NCBI GenBank assembly: GCA_000436475.1
Contig: FR886209.1
Location: forward strand, 1-31,332
Length of the DNA: 31,332 nucleotides
DNA from: Eubacterium sp. CAG:248
GTDB taxonomy: Bacteria; Bacillota; Clostridia; Lachnospirales; Lachnospiraceae
Direction of reading: 5' to 3'
Shown in pieces: positions 22,861 to 29,971 of this stretch. Each line of letters opens with the position of its first letter. Positions within the stretch are counted from its first letter, which is position 1. The notes beneath the pieces were generated by a model. The model searched no databases, was not told the origin of the DNA, and saw only the letters and a list, made by a program, of their open reading frames with translations. A program made the translations under genes and the position numbers.

Positions 22861-23400
22861 TTATTCCCCATCATCAAGATGTACAACACCTATAAATGGG
22901 AGATTTCTATATCTCTGATCATAATCAAGACCATATCCAACTACGAATTCATCTGGGATGTTGAATCCGTTGTACTTTACATCTATATCAACTTCTCTCC
23001 TGTCCGGCTTATCAAGAAGTGTACATATACATATATCTTCTGGATTACGTTCCTTAAGCATAGGCATAAGCCTGTAGAGAGTATTACCAGAATCAATAAT
23101 ATCCTCAATCACAATAACATGCTCGCCTTCTATAGATTCATCAAGATCTTTCTTTATAACTATATTTCCACTTGACTTTGTTCCACTTCCATAGCTTGAA
23201 GTCTGCATGAAATCTATCTTTACAGGAACGGTGATTCTTTTAGCTAACTCACAGCAAAAGAATGCACTTCCCTTAAGTATACATATGAGCTTTACTTCCT
23301 TCCCCTCATAATCTGCGCTGATTTTCTCACCAAGCTCTGATATTTTTGCCTGTAACTCTTCCTCTGATATCATGACACTTATCTTATGCATATCTGCCAT
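22861..23400 (-). CDS. hpt: Hypoxanthine phosphoribosyltransferase
   Basis: 179 aa purine-salvage enzyme joining hypoxanthine or guanine to PRPP. Seen: LKGS PPi loop (42-45); flexible-loop region around SSYGSGTKSSG; PRPP-binding VIVIEDIIDSGNTL (95-108); and C-terminal DEFVVGYGLDYDQRYRNLPFIG. The length is typical. It starts two bases after the tilS stop, with AGGAAC upstream, and lies 88 bases before ftsH. The tilS-hpt-ftsH order is widely conserved in Firmicutes. Confidence 0.97.
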   Translation of the reverse strand: MADMHKISVMISEEELQAKISELGEKISADYEGKEVKLICILKGSAFFCCELAKRITVPVKIDFMQTSSYGSGTKSSGNIVIKKDLDESIEGEHVIVIEDIIDSGNTLYRLMPMLKERNPEDICICTLLDKPDRREVDIDVKYNGFNIPDEFVVGYGLDYDQRYRNLPFIGVVHLDDGE

Positions 23401-23402
23401 AT

Positions 23403-24959
23403 TTAGTTCCTCTCTTTCATATTGATCAATATCTGAAGCACGCAGCTGGTTTCATCATCCACAAGGCAGCTCTCACACCTTCTTACGCCGCACGCCCATA
23501 ACACATGATTCTTATCACATACAAGAAGTACATTATCCCTGTATGCTGATGGTATCTTTCTATCTACAAGTTCTTTTTTTAGTTTTTTAGTACTTCCATC
23601 CTTAGATACCACAATATCATCCTGTGGTTTTCTGAATCTTATATCCAGTAATTTATTAATTTTATCATAATCATAATATTTAGCATAGACATTATTTGAT
23701 TTATTTATGAGAATTTTACCACTAGTTTCTGTATTTTCATCATTCTTAAAAGATATTTTTTTATCAACAAGCGAAAATGTAATATCAGATACATATTTCT
23801 CCCCATATCCTGCAATATATATATCCTTGTCAACACTAATCTTTAACGCTTCGCCATTCACGTCAAGACTGCTTATATCTACTGCTGCCTTATACGTATC
23901 TTTTAAATCTGTTATATTCTTTTTAAGAACTATATAATCATATTCTCTTTCTGCCTGTATGCCATATACTGAATGTATCTTTTTTCCTGTCTGCATTCCT
24001 GAAAGTGCAGCTATATCAGCAACATTAACAGAATATATATCCTTTGCCCTTCCAGCCAGCCTGACAAGACATTTATAAATAACCCTCTTAACAAGCAGCA
24101 TATCAGCCTTATTAAGCTTATCCAGTGCTATCCTTATAATGTCAGTTTCATTATTGTTTCCACCTGTCTCTTTGTGATCCTGTATACTCTCATACACACA
24201 TTCCTCATACAGCCTGTCTGTCTGCCTGTCTATATATTCATCTGCTTCCCTTATATCTTCTGCCATAGACGATATATTATTTACCGCTCTTTTATTAATA
24301 TGCTCACACATATATGGAAGTATTACATTTCTTATAGCATTTCTTGTATAATCATTATCATAATTAGTAATATCTGTGACATATGACTGTCCTCTTGCTG
24401 TTAAGTAACCTTCTATCTGGCTTCTTGTTATACACAACAAAGGTCTGCAAATGTTATCACGCACCGGTACTATTCCACGTACACCCTTTAATGAAGTACC
24501 CCGCGCCATATTCATAATAACAGTTTCAGCCTGGTCATTCATATGATGTGCAACTGATATCATAGATTTACCATCATATGCATATTTTTTGGCTATCTCA
24601 TTAAATATCCTATATCTTTCAAGCCTTCCTGCCTCTTCTACTGTAAGATTATTTTTTCTTGCAATCCCCACACAATCTATATGTTCCACGTAACAGTCAA
24701 CCCCGTGTTTTTCACATAATTTCTTTGTGAATTCCTCATCTGATAATGCTTCCTGCCTTATCATATGATTAACATGAACAGCATGTATACATACATCCGG
24801 CTGATATTTTTTTACATAATCACATAGCATGAGTAAAAGGCAGACTGAATCTGCTCCGCCTGAAACTCCGGTTATGATATGCTTACAATCATCAAACATA
24901 TGATTGCTTCTTATATAACTATATACTGCCCGCTCTGTTTTTACTGTATGTTTATCCAT
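23403..24959 (-). CDS. tilS: tRNA(Ile)-lysidine synthetase
   Basis: 518 aa. It ligates lysine to C34 of tRNA-Ile(CAU), changing both codon reading and charging identity. N-terminal ATP-pyrophosphatase domain with the P-loop GVSGGADSVCLL (about 31-42), HVNHMIRQEA, VAHHMNDQAETVIMNMARGTSLKG, and RPLL; then a middle substrate-binding region, and a C-terminal TilS domain (about 430-515) with IRFRKPQDDI and KELVDRKIPSAYRD. Domain set and length match the long form. AGAGGAAAG precedes ATG 24959. It follows the SpoIIE-like phosphatase by 82 bases and is nearly joined to hpt. Confidence 0.96.
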   Translation of the reverse strand: MDKHTVKTERAVYSYIRSNHMFDDCKHIITGVSGGADSVCLLLMLCDYVKKYQPDVCIHAVHVNHMIRQEALSDEEFTKKLCEKHGVDCYVEHIDCVGIARKNNLTVEEAGRLERYRIFNEIAKKYAYDGKSMISVAHHMNDQAETVIMNMARGTSLKGVRGIVPVRDNICRPLLCITRSQIEGYLTARGQSYVTDITNYDNDYTRNAIRNVILPYMCEHINKRAVNNISSMAEDIREADEYIDRQTDRLYEECVYESIQDHKETGGNNNETDIIRIALDKLNKADMLLVKRVIYKCLVRLAGRAKDIYSVNVADIAALSGMQTGKKIHSVYGIQAEREYDYIVLKKNITDLKDTYKAAVDISSLDVNGEALKISVDKDIYIAGYGEKYVSDITFSLVDKKISFKNDENTETSGKILINKSNNVYAKYYDYDKINKLLDIRFRKPQDDIVVSKDGSTKKLKKELVDRKIPSAYRDNVLLVCDKNHVLWACGVRRCESCLVDDETSCVLQILINMKERN

Positions 24960-25041
24960 ATCTTTCCTCTTTATATACCTTTATTTACTTATCCTGTTAT
25001 CATATGTAAGTGGCAAAAGTATTTTGTTTCTTACATCATTA

Positions 25042-26163
25042 TCATTTTGTATATGTATCAAACAGCCCAAAGACAAGAACCGTACAATCATCAAAAACCT
25101 TTTCATGATTATACCCCATTGACTTTTTTAATATTTCATCAGCTATTGCCTTTGGCTTCTTCATCCTCACACTGTTGATTATCTCGACAAGCTTTTCTTC
25201 CTTGTTCACACATGGAAGATTATCTAGTACGCCATCGCTTATCATTATAACATAATCTCCGTCATATAGCTTCTTGTCCGTGCAATCATAGTCAACCTGC
25301 TCTAAAACTCCCATAGGAAGCGTTGATGACTTTATTATTTCAACCCAGCCTTCTCTTTTTATAAATGTTGATACCGCTCCCATTTTTATGCAGTGCATTA
25401 TACCTGACTGGCAGTCAACAACACTCATATCCATAGTTACAGGATTCCCCATGCCTCCACCATTGATATATGCTGAATTGATAAAATCTATTGCTGTTTT
25501 TTCCTCAAATCCGGCATCTATGCAGTTTTCCATAAGTTCTATAACCATACGGCTCTCTATGAATGCTCTTTTACCACTTCCACATCCATCAGCTATAGCT
25601 GCAACAACTTTTCCACAGGAAAGATTGGAAACCATGAAATTATCCCCATTAAATCCACTTTTATCCTTACATTCCCTTGCCACACCTGAAAGGAATCTGA
25701 ATCTATTCTCCTGATGATATACATATTGCTGACATTCTTCATTCACAACAAGCCTGTTGTTATGATCTGAATAATACCCGCCACCAAATACATCTGATAT
25801 GATTTTTCTTATCTTTCTTTCTGATGTGCAGCCCTTCCCAAGTGTCCTTGCCTGTACAACAACCTCATTTTTTCCATTTTTGCTTTTAAGTATATTTACT
25901 TCTCTGATAACAATACCTGATATAAGTGCTCTTGATGACATATCCCTTAGCAGGCCTTTAGCAGGCTTGTCTGCTTCCAGCTGCATAAGTGTACAATCAT
26001 CAAGAATATCTGCAACTAAAAACAGCTGCCTCTTAAAGCTTGGACTTTTGGCCTCATCACCTGAAGCACATTCATACGTTTCCCCTAATCTTCTGAATGT
26101 TTTTGCTGTTTCTGAAAGCCTGTTAACTGTATATGTCATACACAACTCATCACATCTACTCAT
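25042..26163 (-). CDS. spoIIE: Short, soluble SpoIIE-type PP2C serine phosphatase
   Basis: 373 aa. It matches only the cytoplasmic half of SpoIIE: residues about 1-150 resemble the regulatory linker, and about 160-370 form the PP2C domain with SGFNGDNFMV, metal Asp in AAIADGCGSGKRAF, VIMISDGVLD and FDDCTVLVFG. The ten-pass membrane region of full SpoIIE (about 800 aa) is missing and no membrane segment is visible. SpoIIE dephosphorylates SpoIIAA to free sigmaF in the forespore; position next to tilS-hpt-ftsH supports orthology. The start is ATG 26163, with GGAG of the 94-bp element six bases upstream; an in-frame ATG at 26175 overlaps that site. A promoter with 22-bp spacing lies upstream. 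Whether it still couples septation to sigmaF is open. Confidence 0.85.
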   Translation of the reverse strand: MSRCDELCMTYTVNRLSETAKTFRRLGETYECASGDEAKSPSFKRQLFLVADILDDCTLMQLEADKPAKGLLRDMSSRALISGIVIREVNILKSKNGKNEVVVQARTLGKGCTSERKIRKIISDVFGGGYYSDHNNRLVVNEECQQYVYHQENRFRFLSGVARECKDKSGFNGDNFMVSNLSCGKVVAAIADGCGSGKRAFIESRMVIELMENCIDAGFEEKTAIDFINSAYINGGGMGNPVTMDMSVVDCQSGIMHCIKMGAVSTFIKREGWVEIIKSSTLPMGVLEQVDYDCTDKKLYDGDYVIMISDGVLDNLPCVNKEEKLVEIINSVRMKKPKAIADEILKKSMGYNHEKVFDDCTVLVFGLFDTYTK

Positions 26164-26166
26164 AAT

Positions 26167-26260
26167 AATCTCCATTCTTGCGCTGCTTTTCAGCGCATCT
26201 CAAGTTTGTGCGAAGCTCAAATCTTGCGTGTGAAAAATCTTATTTTTCACACTAATCTCC
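26167..26260 (-). repeat. 94-bp three-hairpin element, copy 2 (upstream of spoIIE-like gene)
   Basis: Minus-strand copy, 92/94 identical to 7339-7432, same length and same terminal GGAGATT repeats (26260-26254 and 26173-26167). Hairpins: H1 26252-26242/26238-26228, H2 26226-26215/26211-26201, H3 26197-26191/26185-26179. Changes against copy 1 are at 26217 (breaks one pair of H2) and 26189 (loop of H3). The inner GGAGATT is the ribosome binding site of the phosphatase. It lies in the untranslated leader, between the predicted start (about 26294) and the start codon. Confidence 0.9.
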
Positions 26261-26300
26261 CCTTACGATACTTCATATACTTTTCCATTTAACAGACATC

Positions 26301-26345
26301 ATTATATACACATACATATGAAAAAAAATGTCATATTGTGTTAAA
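26301..26345 (-). promoter_or_regulatory. Spo0A-type sigmaA promoter candidate with 22-bp spacer for spoIIE-like gene
   Basis: Minus strand ATGACA (26334-26329) and perfect TATAAT (26306-26301) are 22 bp apart, the abnormal spacing known from Spo0A-activated B. subtilis promoters (spoIIG, spoIIE). Two degenerate 0A boxes on the plus strand, TGTCATA (26329-26335) and TGTTAAA (26339-26345), each 5/7 to TGTCGAA, lie 10 bp apart and overlap or adjoin the -35. Confidence 0.5.
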
Positions 26346-26405
26346 TGCCCGTCAAGATATAAGTATCAAAAAATATTTTACTCCCAGCCGATGTAACAAC
26401 AATAA

Positions 26406-26450
26406 AAGCACATGTACATAACAGTGCTTTCTGCTATATACTATGTGCTT
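26406..26450 (-). terminator. Terminator of the rqcP-yabP-yabQ-divIC unit
   Basis: Long stem: AAGCACAT/ATGTGCTT (8 bp) stacked on 11 bp GTACATAACAG/CTGCTATATAC (two G-U on the minus strand) with a single bulged base and a six-base loop. On the minus strand it is followed by TTATTGTTG after the terminal TT. It begins nine bases beyond the divIC stop. Confidence 0.78.
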
Positions 26451-26458
26451 ATATTCAT

Positions 26459-26785
26459 CTACTTCTTTCCTCTGAATATTATCTCATCAGGATACACAAG
26501 ACCAAACTTATCTTTAGCAACTTCCTCGACGAACTTTTTAGTCTGTATATATTTTTTGTATTCATTAAGTTCATCTGTACGTTTCTGTTCACTATCTACC
26601 TGTGCCTGAAGCTGTGATATTTCTTTTTCATATTCAACATTCTTAGCTTCAATATTCTTCTTTCCATTCCATAACAGTATGCCAAGTCCGATAACAACAA
26701 GTATAGCAAACACCATACCTAATATAGCTGAACGCTTTTGTCTCTTTCTACGGAGTTCCCGTTCTCTTCTTGTTTCAAATTTCAT
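26459..26785 (-). CDS. divIC: Septum formation initiator DivIC/FtsB family
   Basis: 108 aa bitopic division protein. A basic cytoplasmic tail (about 1-18, with RRERELRRKRQKR) is followed by a membrane helix (about 20-42), an extracytoplasmic coiled coil (about 44-78, VEYEKEISQLQAQVDSEQK) and a C-terminal FVEEVAKDKFGLVYPDEIIF motif typical of the DivIC/FtsB end. DivIC works with FtsL and DivIB/FtsQ in the divisome. It is the last gene after yabP and yabQ, 38 bases beyond yabQ, and a terminator follows. This order is the conserved Firmicute one. Confidence 0.93.
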   Translation of the reverse strand: MKFETRRERELRRKRQKRSAILGMVFAILVVIGLGILLWNGKKNIEAKNVEYEKEISQLQAQVDSEQKRTDELNEYKKYIQTKKFVEEVAKDKFGLVYPDEIIFRGKK

Positions 26786-26823
26786 ATATACCGCTCCAAT
26801 TCTGTATACATCTTTATATTTAT

Positions 26824-27348
26824 CTAAGACTGCTTATTACTAATGTCATTATCATAATTATAGTTTATGATTTTCTTTTTTTTATGTTTAATGATGTCAG
26901 ATTTAAAAGGTATTTTGCTCTTAATATACCGGCAACATAGCTTTACAGGAAACAACAGCTTTCCTGATATCATTCTAACCATAGATAAAATGAATTTCAA
27001 TGGTTTTATTATGATTATACTGACTATTTTTATAAAAAAGGATATAAGCTTAACACCATATTTTATGTAATATCTGCTTAATGCCTTAACATAAAGCCCT
27101 GCACCCATAATAAAACCCGCTATAATAAAAGCCCTTATAACCCCATCATTAACATAAAAACATATAGAAAATATTTTTATTGATACATATATCCAGTATG
27201 CCATATCCTCAAGAACCATGATAACAAGCATATTATGTTTTACTATTCTTCTAAATATCCTTATTGTATCATACTCCGCTGCAAATACCATTCCCCACCA
27301 GAGTGTCCTGCAAAGCGTACTGCCCTCCCATACAATCTCTGCTGTCAT
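26824..27348 (-). CDS. yabQ: Spore cortex biosynthesis protein YabQ
   Basis: 174 aa multi-pass membrane protein. Hydrophobic segments at about 12-30, 40-65, 70-90 and 98-120 precede a very basic C-terminal tail ending in an Asn/Asp-rich stretch. The N-terminal pattern (WWGMVFAAEYDTIRIFRR) is characteristic of the family. YabQ is needed for spore cortex formation in B. subtilis. It starts eight bases after yabP and precedes divIC. Lys/Ile-rich composition gives it the highest AT content of the coding genes here, but it shows no sign of transfer. Confidence 0.9.
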   Translation of the reverse strand: MTAEIVWEGSTLCRTLWWGMVFAAEYDTIRIFRRIVKHNMLVIMVLEDMAYWIYVSIKIFSICFYVNDGVIRAFIIAGFIMGAGLYVKALSRYYIKYGVKLISFFIKIVSIIIIKPLKFILSMVRMISGKLLFPVKLCCRYIKSKIPFKSDIIKHKKKKIINYNYDNDISNKQS

Positions 27349-27356
27349 AGCTTATA

Positions 27357-27647
27357 CTACCTAAACAGCCTGTTTATAAGGGGCTCACCCTTTTTACCCG
27401 CTGTACTATTCTGCGAATAAACTATTGAGTCTATTCTTCCATCTACATCCAGTTCTCCCTTTTCCACTGACAGCTTATTTACGTGAAGTGCATCTCCTTT
27501 TATAACAATAACTCCATAATCTGATTCTAACATGACCTTAACCGGTTCAAATGATATAACATCTGTAATCCCTGTGAATTCAACTTTTTTTCTATCCTCC
27601 ATATGAACTGTATGAGGATGTCTTACACGTCTTGTTTCCTCCATCAT
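27357..27647 (-). CDS. yabP: Sporulation protein YabP
   Basis: 96 aa protein of the YabP/YqfC family of spore-envelope proteins. The family core is visible: HTVHMEDRKKVEFTGITDVISF, then VIVIKGDALHVNKLSVEKGELDVDGRIDSIVY. Start: GGGAG lies six bases before ATG 27647; an in-frame TTG at 27653 lies too close to that site. It is followed by yabQ after eight bases. The 87-base gap after rqcP holds a sigmaE-like promoter candidate, so yabP-yabQ may be switched on separately during sporulation, as B. subtilis yabP is. Confidence 0.93.
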   Translation of the reverse strand: MMEETRRVRHPHTVHMEDRKKVEFTGITDVISFEPVKVMLESDYGVIVIKGDALHVNKLSVEKGELDVDGRIDSIVYSQNSTAGKKGEPLINRLFR

Positions 27648-27696
27648 CCACAACTCCCTTCAATCATGCACAAGCCTATTTTATATCTACTTGTCT

Positions 27697-27725
27697 AATA
27701 TATTGGGGAATATATGAAAATATGA
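27697..27725 (-). promoter_or_regulatory. SigmaE-like promoter candidate for yabP-yabQ
   Basis: Minus strand TCATATT (27725-27719), 14 bp, AATATATT (27704-27697). The -35 and spacing fit mother-cell sigmaE promoters; the -10 matches five of seven informative bases of CATACAnT. The region is AT-rich, so this needs mapping. Confidence 0.4.
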
Positions 27726-27734
27726 CTTTGATTC

Positions 27735-27974
27735 TTAAATATATTCAAACATTTCTTTAGCTTCTTCTTTTTTTACAGTATCCTTCACATCTGTTACTTT
27801 CACCTTAACATTCTTATTGCCAAAGGATATCTCTATAATATCTCCTGCTTTTACATCAGCTGATGCCTTGGCAACCTTATCATTAATCATAACTCTTCCT
27901 GCATCACATGCATCGTTGGCTACCGTACGTCTTTTTATAAGTCTTGATACCTTAAGGTATTTATCTAATCTCAT
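27735..27974 (-). CDS. rqcP: S4-domain RNA-binding protein RqcP (YabO/HslR family)
   Basis: 79 aa. An almost pure S4 RNA-binding fold: MRLDKYLKVSRLIKRRTVAND, then DAGRVMINDKVAKASADVKAGDIIEISFG. RqcP helps RqcH add alanine tails to nascent chains on split 50S subunits in B. subtilis. MutS2, which splits collided ribosomes upstream of that pathway, is also in this window (4157-6532). GGAG lies seven bases before ATG 27974. It heads the run rqcP-yabP-yabQ-divIC and lies downstream of the spoVT terminator. Confidence 0.93.
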   Translation of the reverse strand: MRLDKYLKVSRLIKRRTVANDACDAGRVMINDKVAKASADVKAGDIIEISFGNKNVKVKVTDVKDTVKKEEAKEMFEYI

Positions 27975-28047
27975 AGCCTGTCTCCTTTTCCTTATGCCTC
28001 TTAATCTTTATATTTCCTTTGTTTTATTCATGCTTTATTGTGCATTG

Positions 28048-28085
28048 AAAAAAGGAAGTGCCACTGTTTATGGCATAGCACCTCC
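28048..28085 (-). terminator. Terminator of spoVT
   Basis: On the minus strand GGAGGTGC/GCACTTCC (one G-U), or alternatively TGCCA/TGGCA with a side bulge, close a short loop and are followed by TTTTTT (28053-28048). It lies about 110 bases beyond the spoVT stop and separates it from rqcP. Confidence 0.75.
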
Positions 28086-28194
28086 CATATATCATGCCAT
28101 GTCACAGATTCATAAGTATTTCCGTATATACCAAAGCCTTGAACCTATGCGTATGCATAGTATAGCCTATATGCAATACTCATGGCAAGTACAA

Positions 28195-28737
28195 TCAGCT
28201 TTCCATATGTTTCCCAAGAAAATCAGCTGCAACTTTTACTATACATTTTTCCCACTCTGTAAACTTATATCCGTTATCTTTAGTAAACATAATAACAGAG
28301 CCTAATACATCACCAGCACATATTATAGGACTTATCACCTCTTCTTTGCACTCATAACCCGATACAACAGACACATATGATGCATCTGTACAGCCTGCCA
28401 TAACACTTTTTCTTTCATCCATAACAGCATTCAGTTCTCTTGATATCTGTTTTCCAAGAATATATTTTTTTTCGTTTCCTGCCGCTGCAATAACATAATC
28501 TCTGTCAGTTATAGCTGCTGTCATACCCGTATTTTCAGCCAGTGTTTTTACATATTCCTCTGCCATAGCAGTTATATCTCCCATCGGCGAATACTTCTTA
28601 AGCACTATCTGTCCATCTATATCTGTATATATTTCCATAGGATCAGTTTCCCGTATCCGTAATGTTCTTCTGATTTCCTTTGGTATGACTATTCTGCCAA
28701 GATCATCAATCCGTCGGACAATACCTGTTGCCTTCAT
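28195..28737 (-). CDS. spoVT: Stage V sporulation protein T (AbrB-type regulator)
   Basis: 180 aa, the normal SpoVT length. An N-terminal swapped-hairpin AbrB DNA-binding domain (MKATGIVRRIDDLGRIVIPKEIRRTLRI, about 1-50) is joined to a GAF-like domain (about 60-178; ENTGMTAAITDRDYVIAAAG and ISPIICAGDVLGSVIMF). In Bacillus it tunes sigmaG genes in the forespore. AAAGGAGG precedes ATG 28737. A sigmaG-like promoter candidate lies 25-55 bases upstream and a terminator follows, so it is a single-gene unit at the edge of the rqcP-divIC block, as in many Firmicutes. Confidence 0.96.
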   Translation of the reverse strand: MKATGIVRRIDDLGRIVIPKEIRRTLRIRETDPMEIYTDIDGQIVLKKYSPMGDITAMAEEYVKTLAENTGMTAAITDRDYVIAAAGNEKKYILGKQISRELNAVMDERKSVMAGCTDASYVSVVSGYECKEEVISPIICAGDVLGSVIMFTKDNGYKFTEWEKCIVKVAADFLGKHMES

Positions 28738-28761
28738 ATAACATAAGCCTCCTTTTCCTGA

Positions 28762-28791
28762 CTATATGCACATTTTTTACCATAATTATGC
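28762..28791 (-). promoter_or_regulatory. SigmaG-like promoter candidate for spoVT
   Basis: Minus strand GCATA (28791-28787), 18 bp, CATATAG (28768-28762). The -35 and spacing fit sigmaF/sigmaG promoters; the -10 matches only the CAT-x-T part of CATnnTA. Confidence 0.3.
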
Positions 28792-28874
28792 TGTATGTGT
28801 AGTATGTGGATAATGTGATGATTTATACATTTTGATTATTTTTATTATTTACAAATTTTTATTATTTTTACTTT

Positions 28875-28904
28875 TTGACTTGATTTTACATTTTATGCTA
28901 TCAT
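28875..28904 (+). promoter_or_regulatory. Promoter of the amidohydrolase gene
   Basis: TTGACT (28875-28880), 18 bp, TATCAT (28899-28904), with TG one base before the -10. It implies an untranslated leader of about 148 bases. Confidence 0.6.
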
Positions 28905-29058
28905 CAGATTAAAATATCAGCTTTAAAATGCTTTTTAACAATAACTTACGTTTAAAAGTTTTGATTCATGTCAATGCTTAGTAAAGACCTGAACTAAAAG
29001 CAGCTTATATTGCTTCATATTTCATTTAATATTAATATTAACAGGAGGCCAGACTTAT

Positions 29059-29889
29059 ATGGTTATAGATTTTCATACTCACTGTTTTCCAGACGAACTT
29101 GCTGACCGTGCAGTAGGACGTCTTGCACAAAGCGGAGGTATACCTAACTATCTGGATGGACGTGTAGACTCTATCAAAGCTTCTATGAAAAAGGCGGGAA
29201 TTGATTACTCTGTATTACTACCCATAGCAACCAAGCCAGAACAACATACAACTATCAATAAAATAGCCATAAAAACCAACCAATCCGCCAAAGAAACCAG
29301 ATTAATATCATTTGGTACAATTCATCCAGATACCGCTGACTATAAGACAATAATAAATAATCTTGCAAAAGCCGGCATCCCAGGAATCAAGCTTCATCCT
29401 GTATTTCAACGTACTAATATAGATGACCCCAGATATCTTAGAATTATAGAATGTGCAAACGACAACGACCTCATCGTAACTATCCACTGCGGTATGGATA
29501 TAAGCTTTCCAAACTGTGATGAAGCAAGTGTTGAGCGTCTGTCTAATATGATAAAAGAAGTTCCTCCACACAAGCTTGTATTAGCCCATATGGGCGGCTG
29601 GTCCATGTATGATGAAGTATGCAGCCGGTTAATCGGAACTCCTCATGTGTGGCTTGACACAGCTTTTGTCCTTAAAAGCACTCCTGACAACAACTTCCTG
29701 TCCAAAGAGAAGTTCGTTCAGATGGTCCGTGCCCACGGCGCTGACCATATCCTATTTGGAACAGACAGTCCATGGTCTGACCAGTCTGAGTCACTTAAGC
29801 TGCTTAGAACCAGTGGCCTGACAGCTGATGAGCTTACTGCTATCGAGGGTGGCAATGCTGCCGCTCTGCTTAAAGACATCATTTTATAA
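29059..29889 (+). CDS. Metal-dependent amidohydrolase (amidohydrolase family 2, COG2159-like)
   Basis: 276 aa cytoplasmic TIM-barrel hydrolase. Metal-site motifs in order: DFHTHCFP (HxH, about residues 4-11), GIKLHPVF (about 110-117), VTIHCG (about 138-143), LAHMGG (about 174-179) and ILFGTDSPW with the catalytic Asp (about 231-239). No signal peptide. The family includes decarboxylases and hydrolases of cyclic or aromatic acids; the substrate is not readable. AGGAGG lies 11 bases before the ATG, slightly long spacing. It is a single gene flanked by its own promoter and a terminator, convergent with the SulP transporter. Confidence 0.9.
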   Translation: MVIDFHTHCFPDELADRAVGRLAQSGGIPNYLDGRVDSIKASMKKAGIDYSVLLPIATKPEQHTTINKIAIKTNQSAKETRLISFGTIHPDTADYKTIINNLAKAGIPGIKLHPVFQRTNIDDPRYLRIIECANDNDLIVTIHCGMDISFPNCDEASVERLSNMIKEVPPHKLVLAHMGGWSMYDEVCSRLIGTPHVWLDTAFVLKSTPDNNFLSKEKFVQMVRAHGADHILFGTDSPWSDQSESLKLLRTSGLTADELTAIEGGNAAALLKDIIL

Positions 29890-29897
29890 AAAGTCAA

Positions 29898-29935
29898 AAA
29901 CCTCCAGAGCCTTTATTTTAAAGACCTGGAGGTTT
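29898..29935. terminator. Bidirectional terminator between amidohydrolase and SulP gene
   Basis: AAACCTCCAG (29898-29907) and CTGGAGGTTT (29926-29935) form a perfect 10-bp stem with an 18-base loop that can itself pair (CTTTA/TAAAG). T residues end the stem on both strands; it serves two convergent genes. Confidence 0.85.
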
Positions 29936-29971
29936 AATTCATATCTATATATCTGCTGCTGTCATATACTT

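Larger units (their letters stand above)
28738..29058. other. Divergent intergenic region spoVT / amidohydrolase
   Basis: 321 bases, very AT-rich, no reading frame with a ribosome binding site. It holds the spoVT control region on the left, the amidohydrolase promoter in the middle, and a leader of about 148 bases before the amidohydrolase in which I recognise no riboswitch or terminator. Confidence 0.6.

Noticed and set aside
24960..25041. Separate promoter for tilS
   Set aside because: Several AT-rich hexamers occur, but none has both boxes at 16-18 bp spacing; co-transcription with the spoIIE-like gene is simpler.
28145..28160. Inverted repeat CTATGC-GTAT-GCATAG as a regulatory site
   Set aside because: It lies in the 3' untranslated part of spoVT, is short and has no T run; the real terminator follows at 28048-28085.
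28911..29058. Riboswitch in the amidohydrolase leader
   Set aside because: The 148-base leader is AT-rich with only weak pairing (AAGCA/TTGCTT); no known aptamer core or terminator/anti-terminator pair was recognised.
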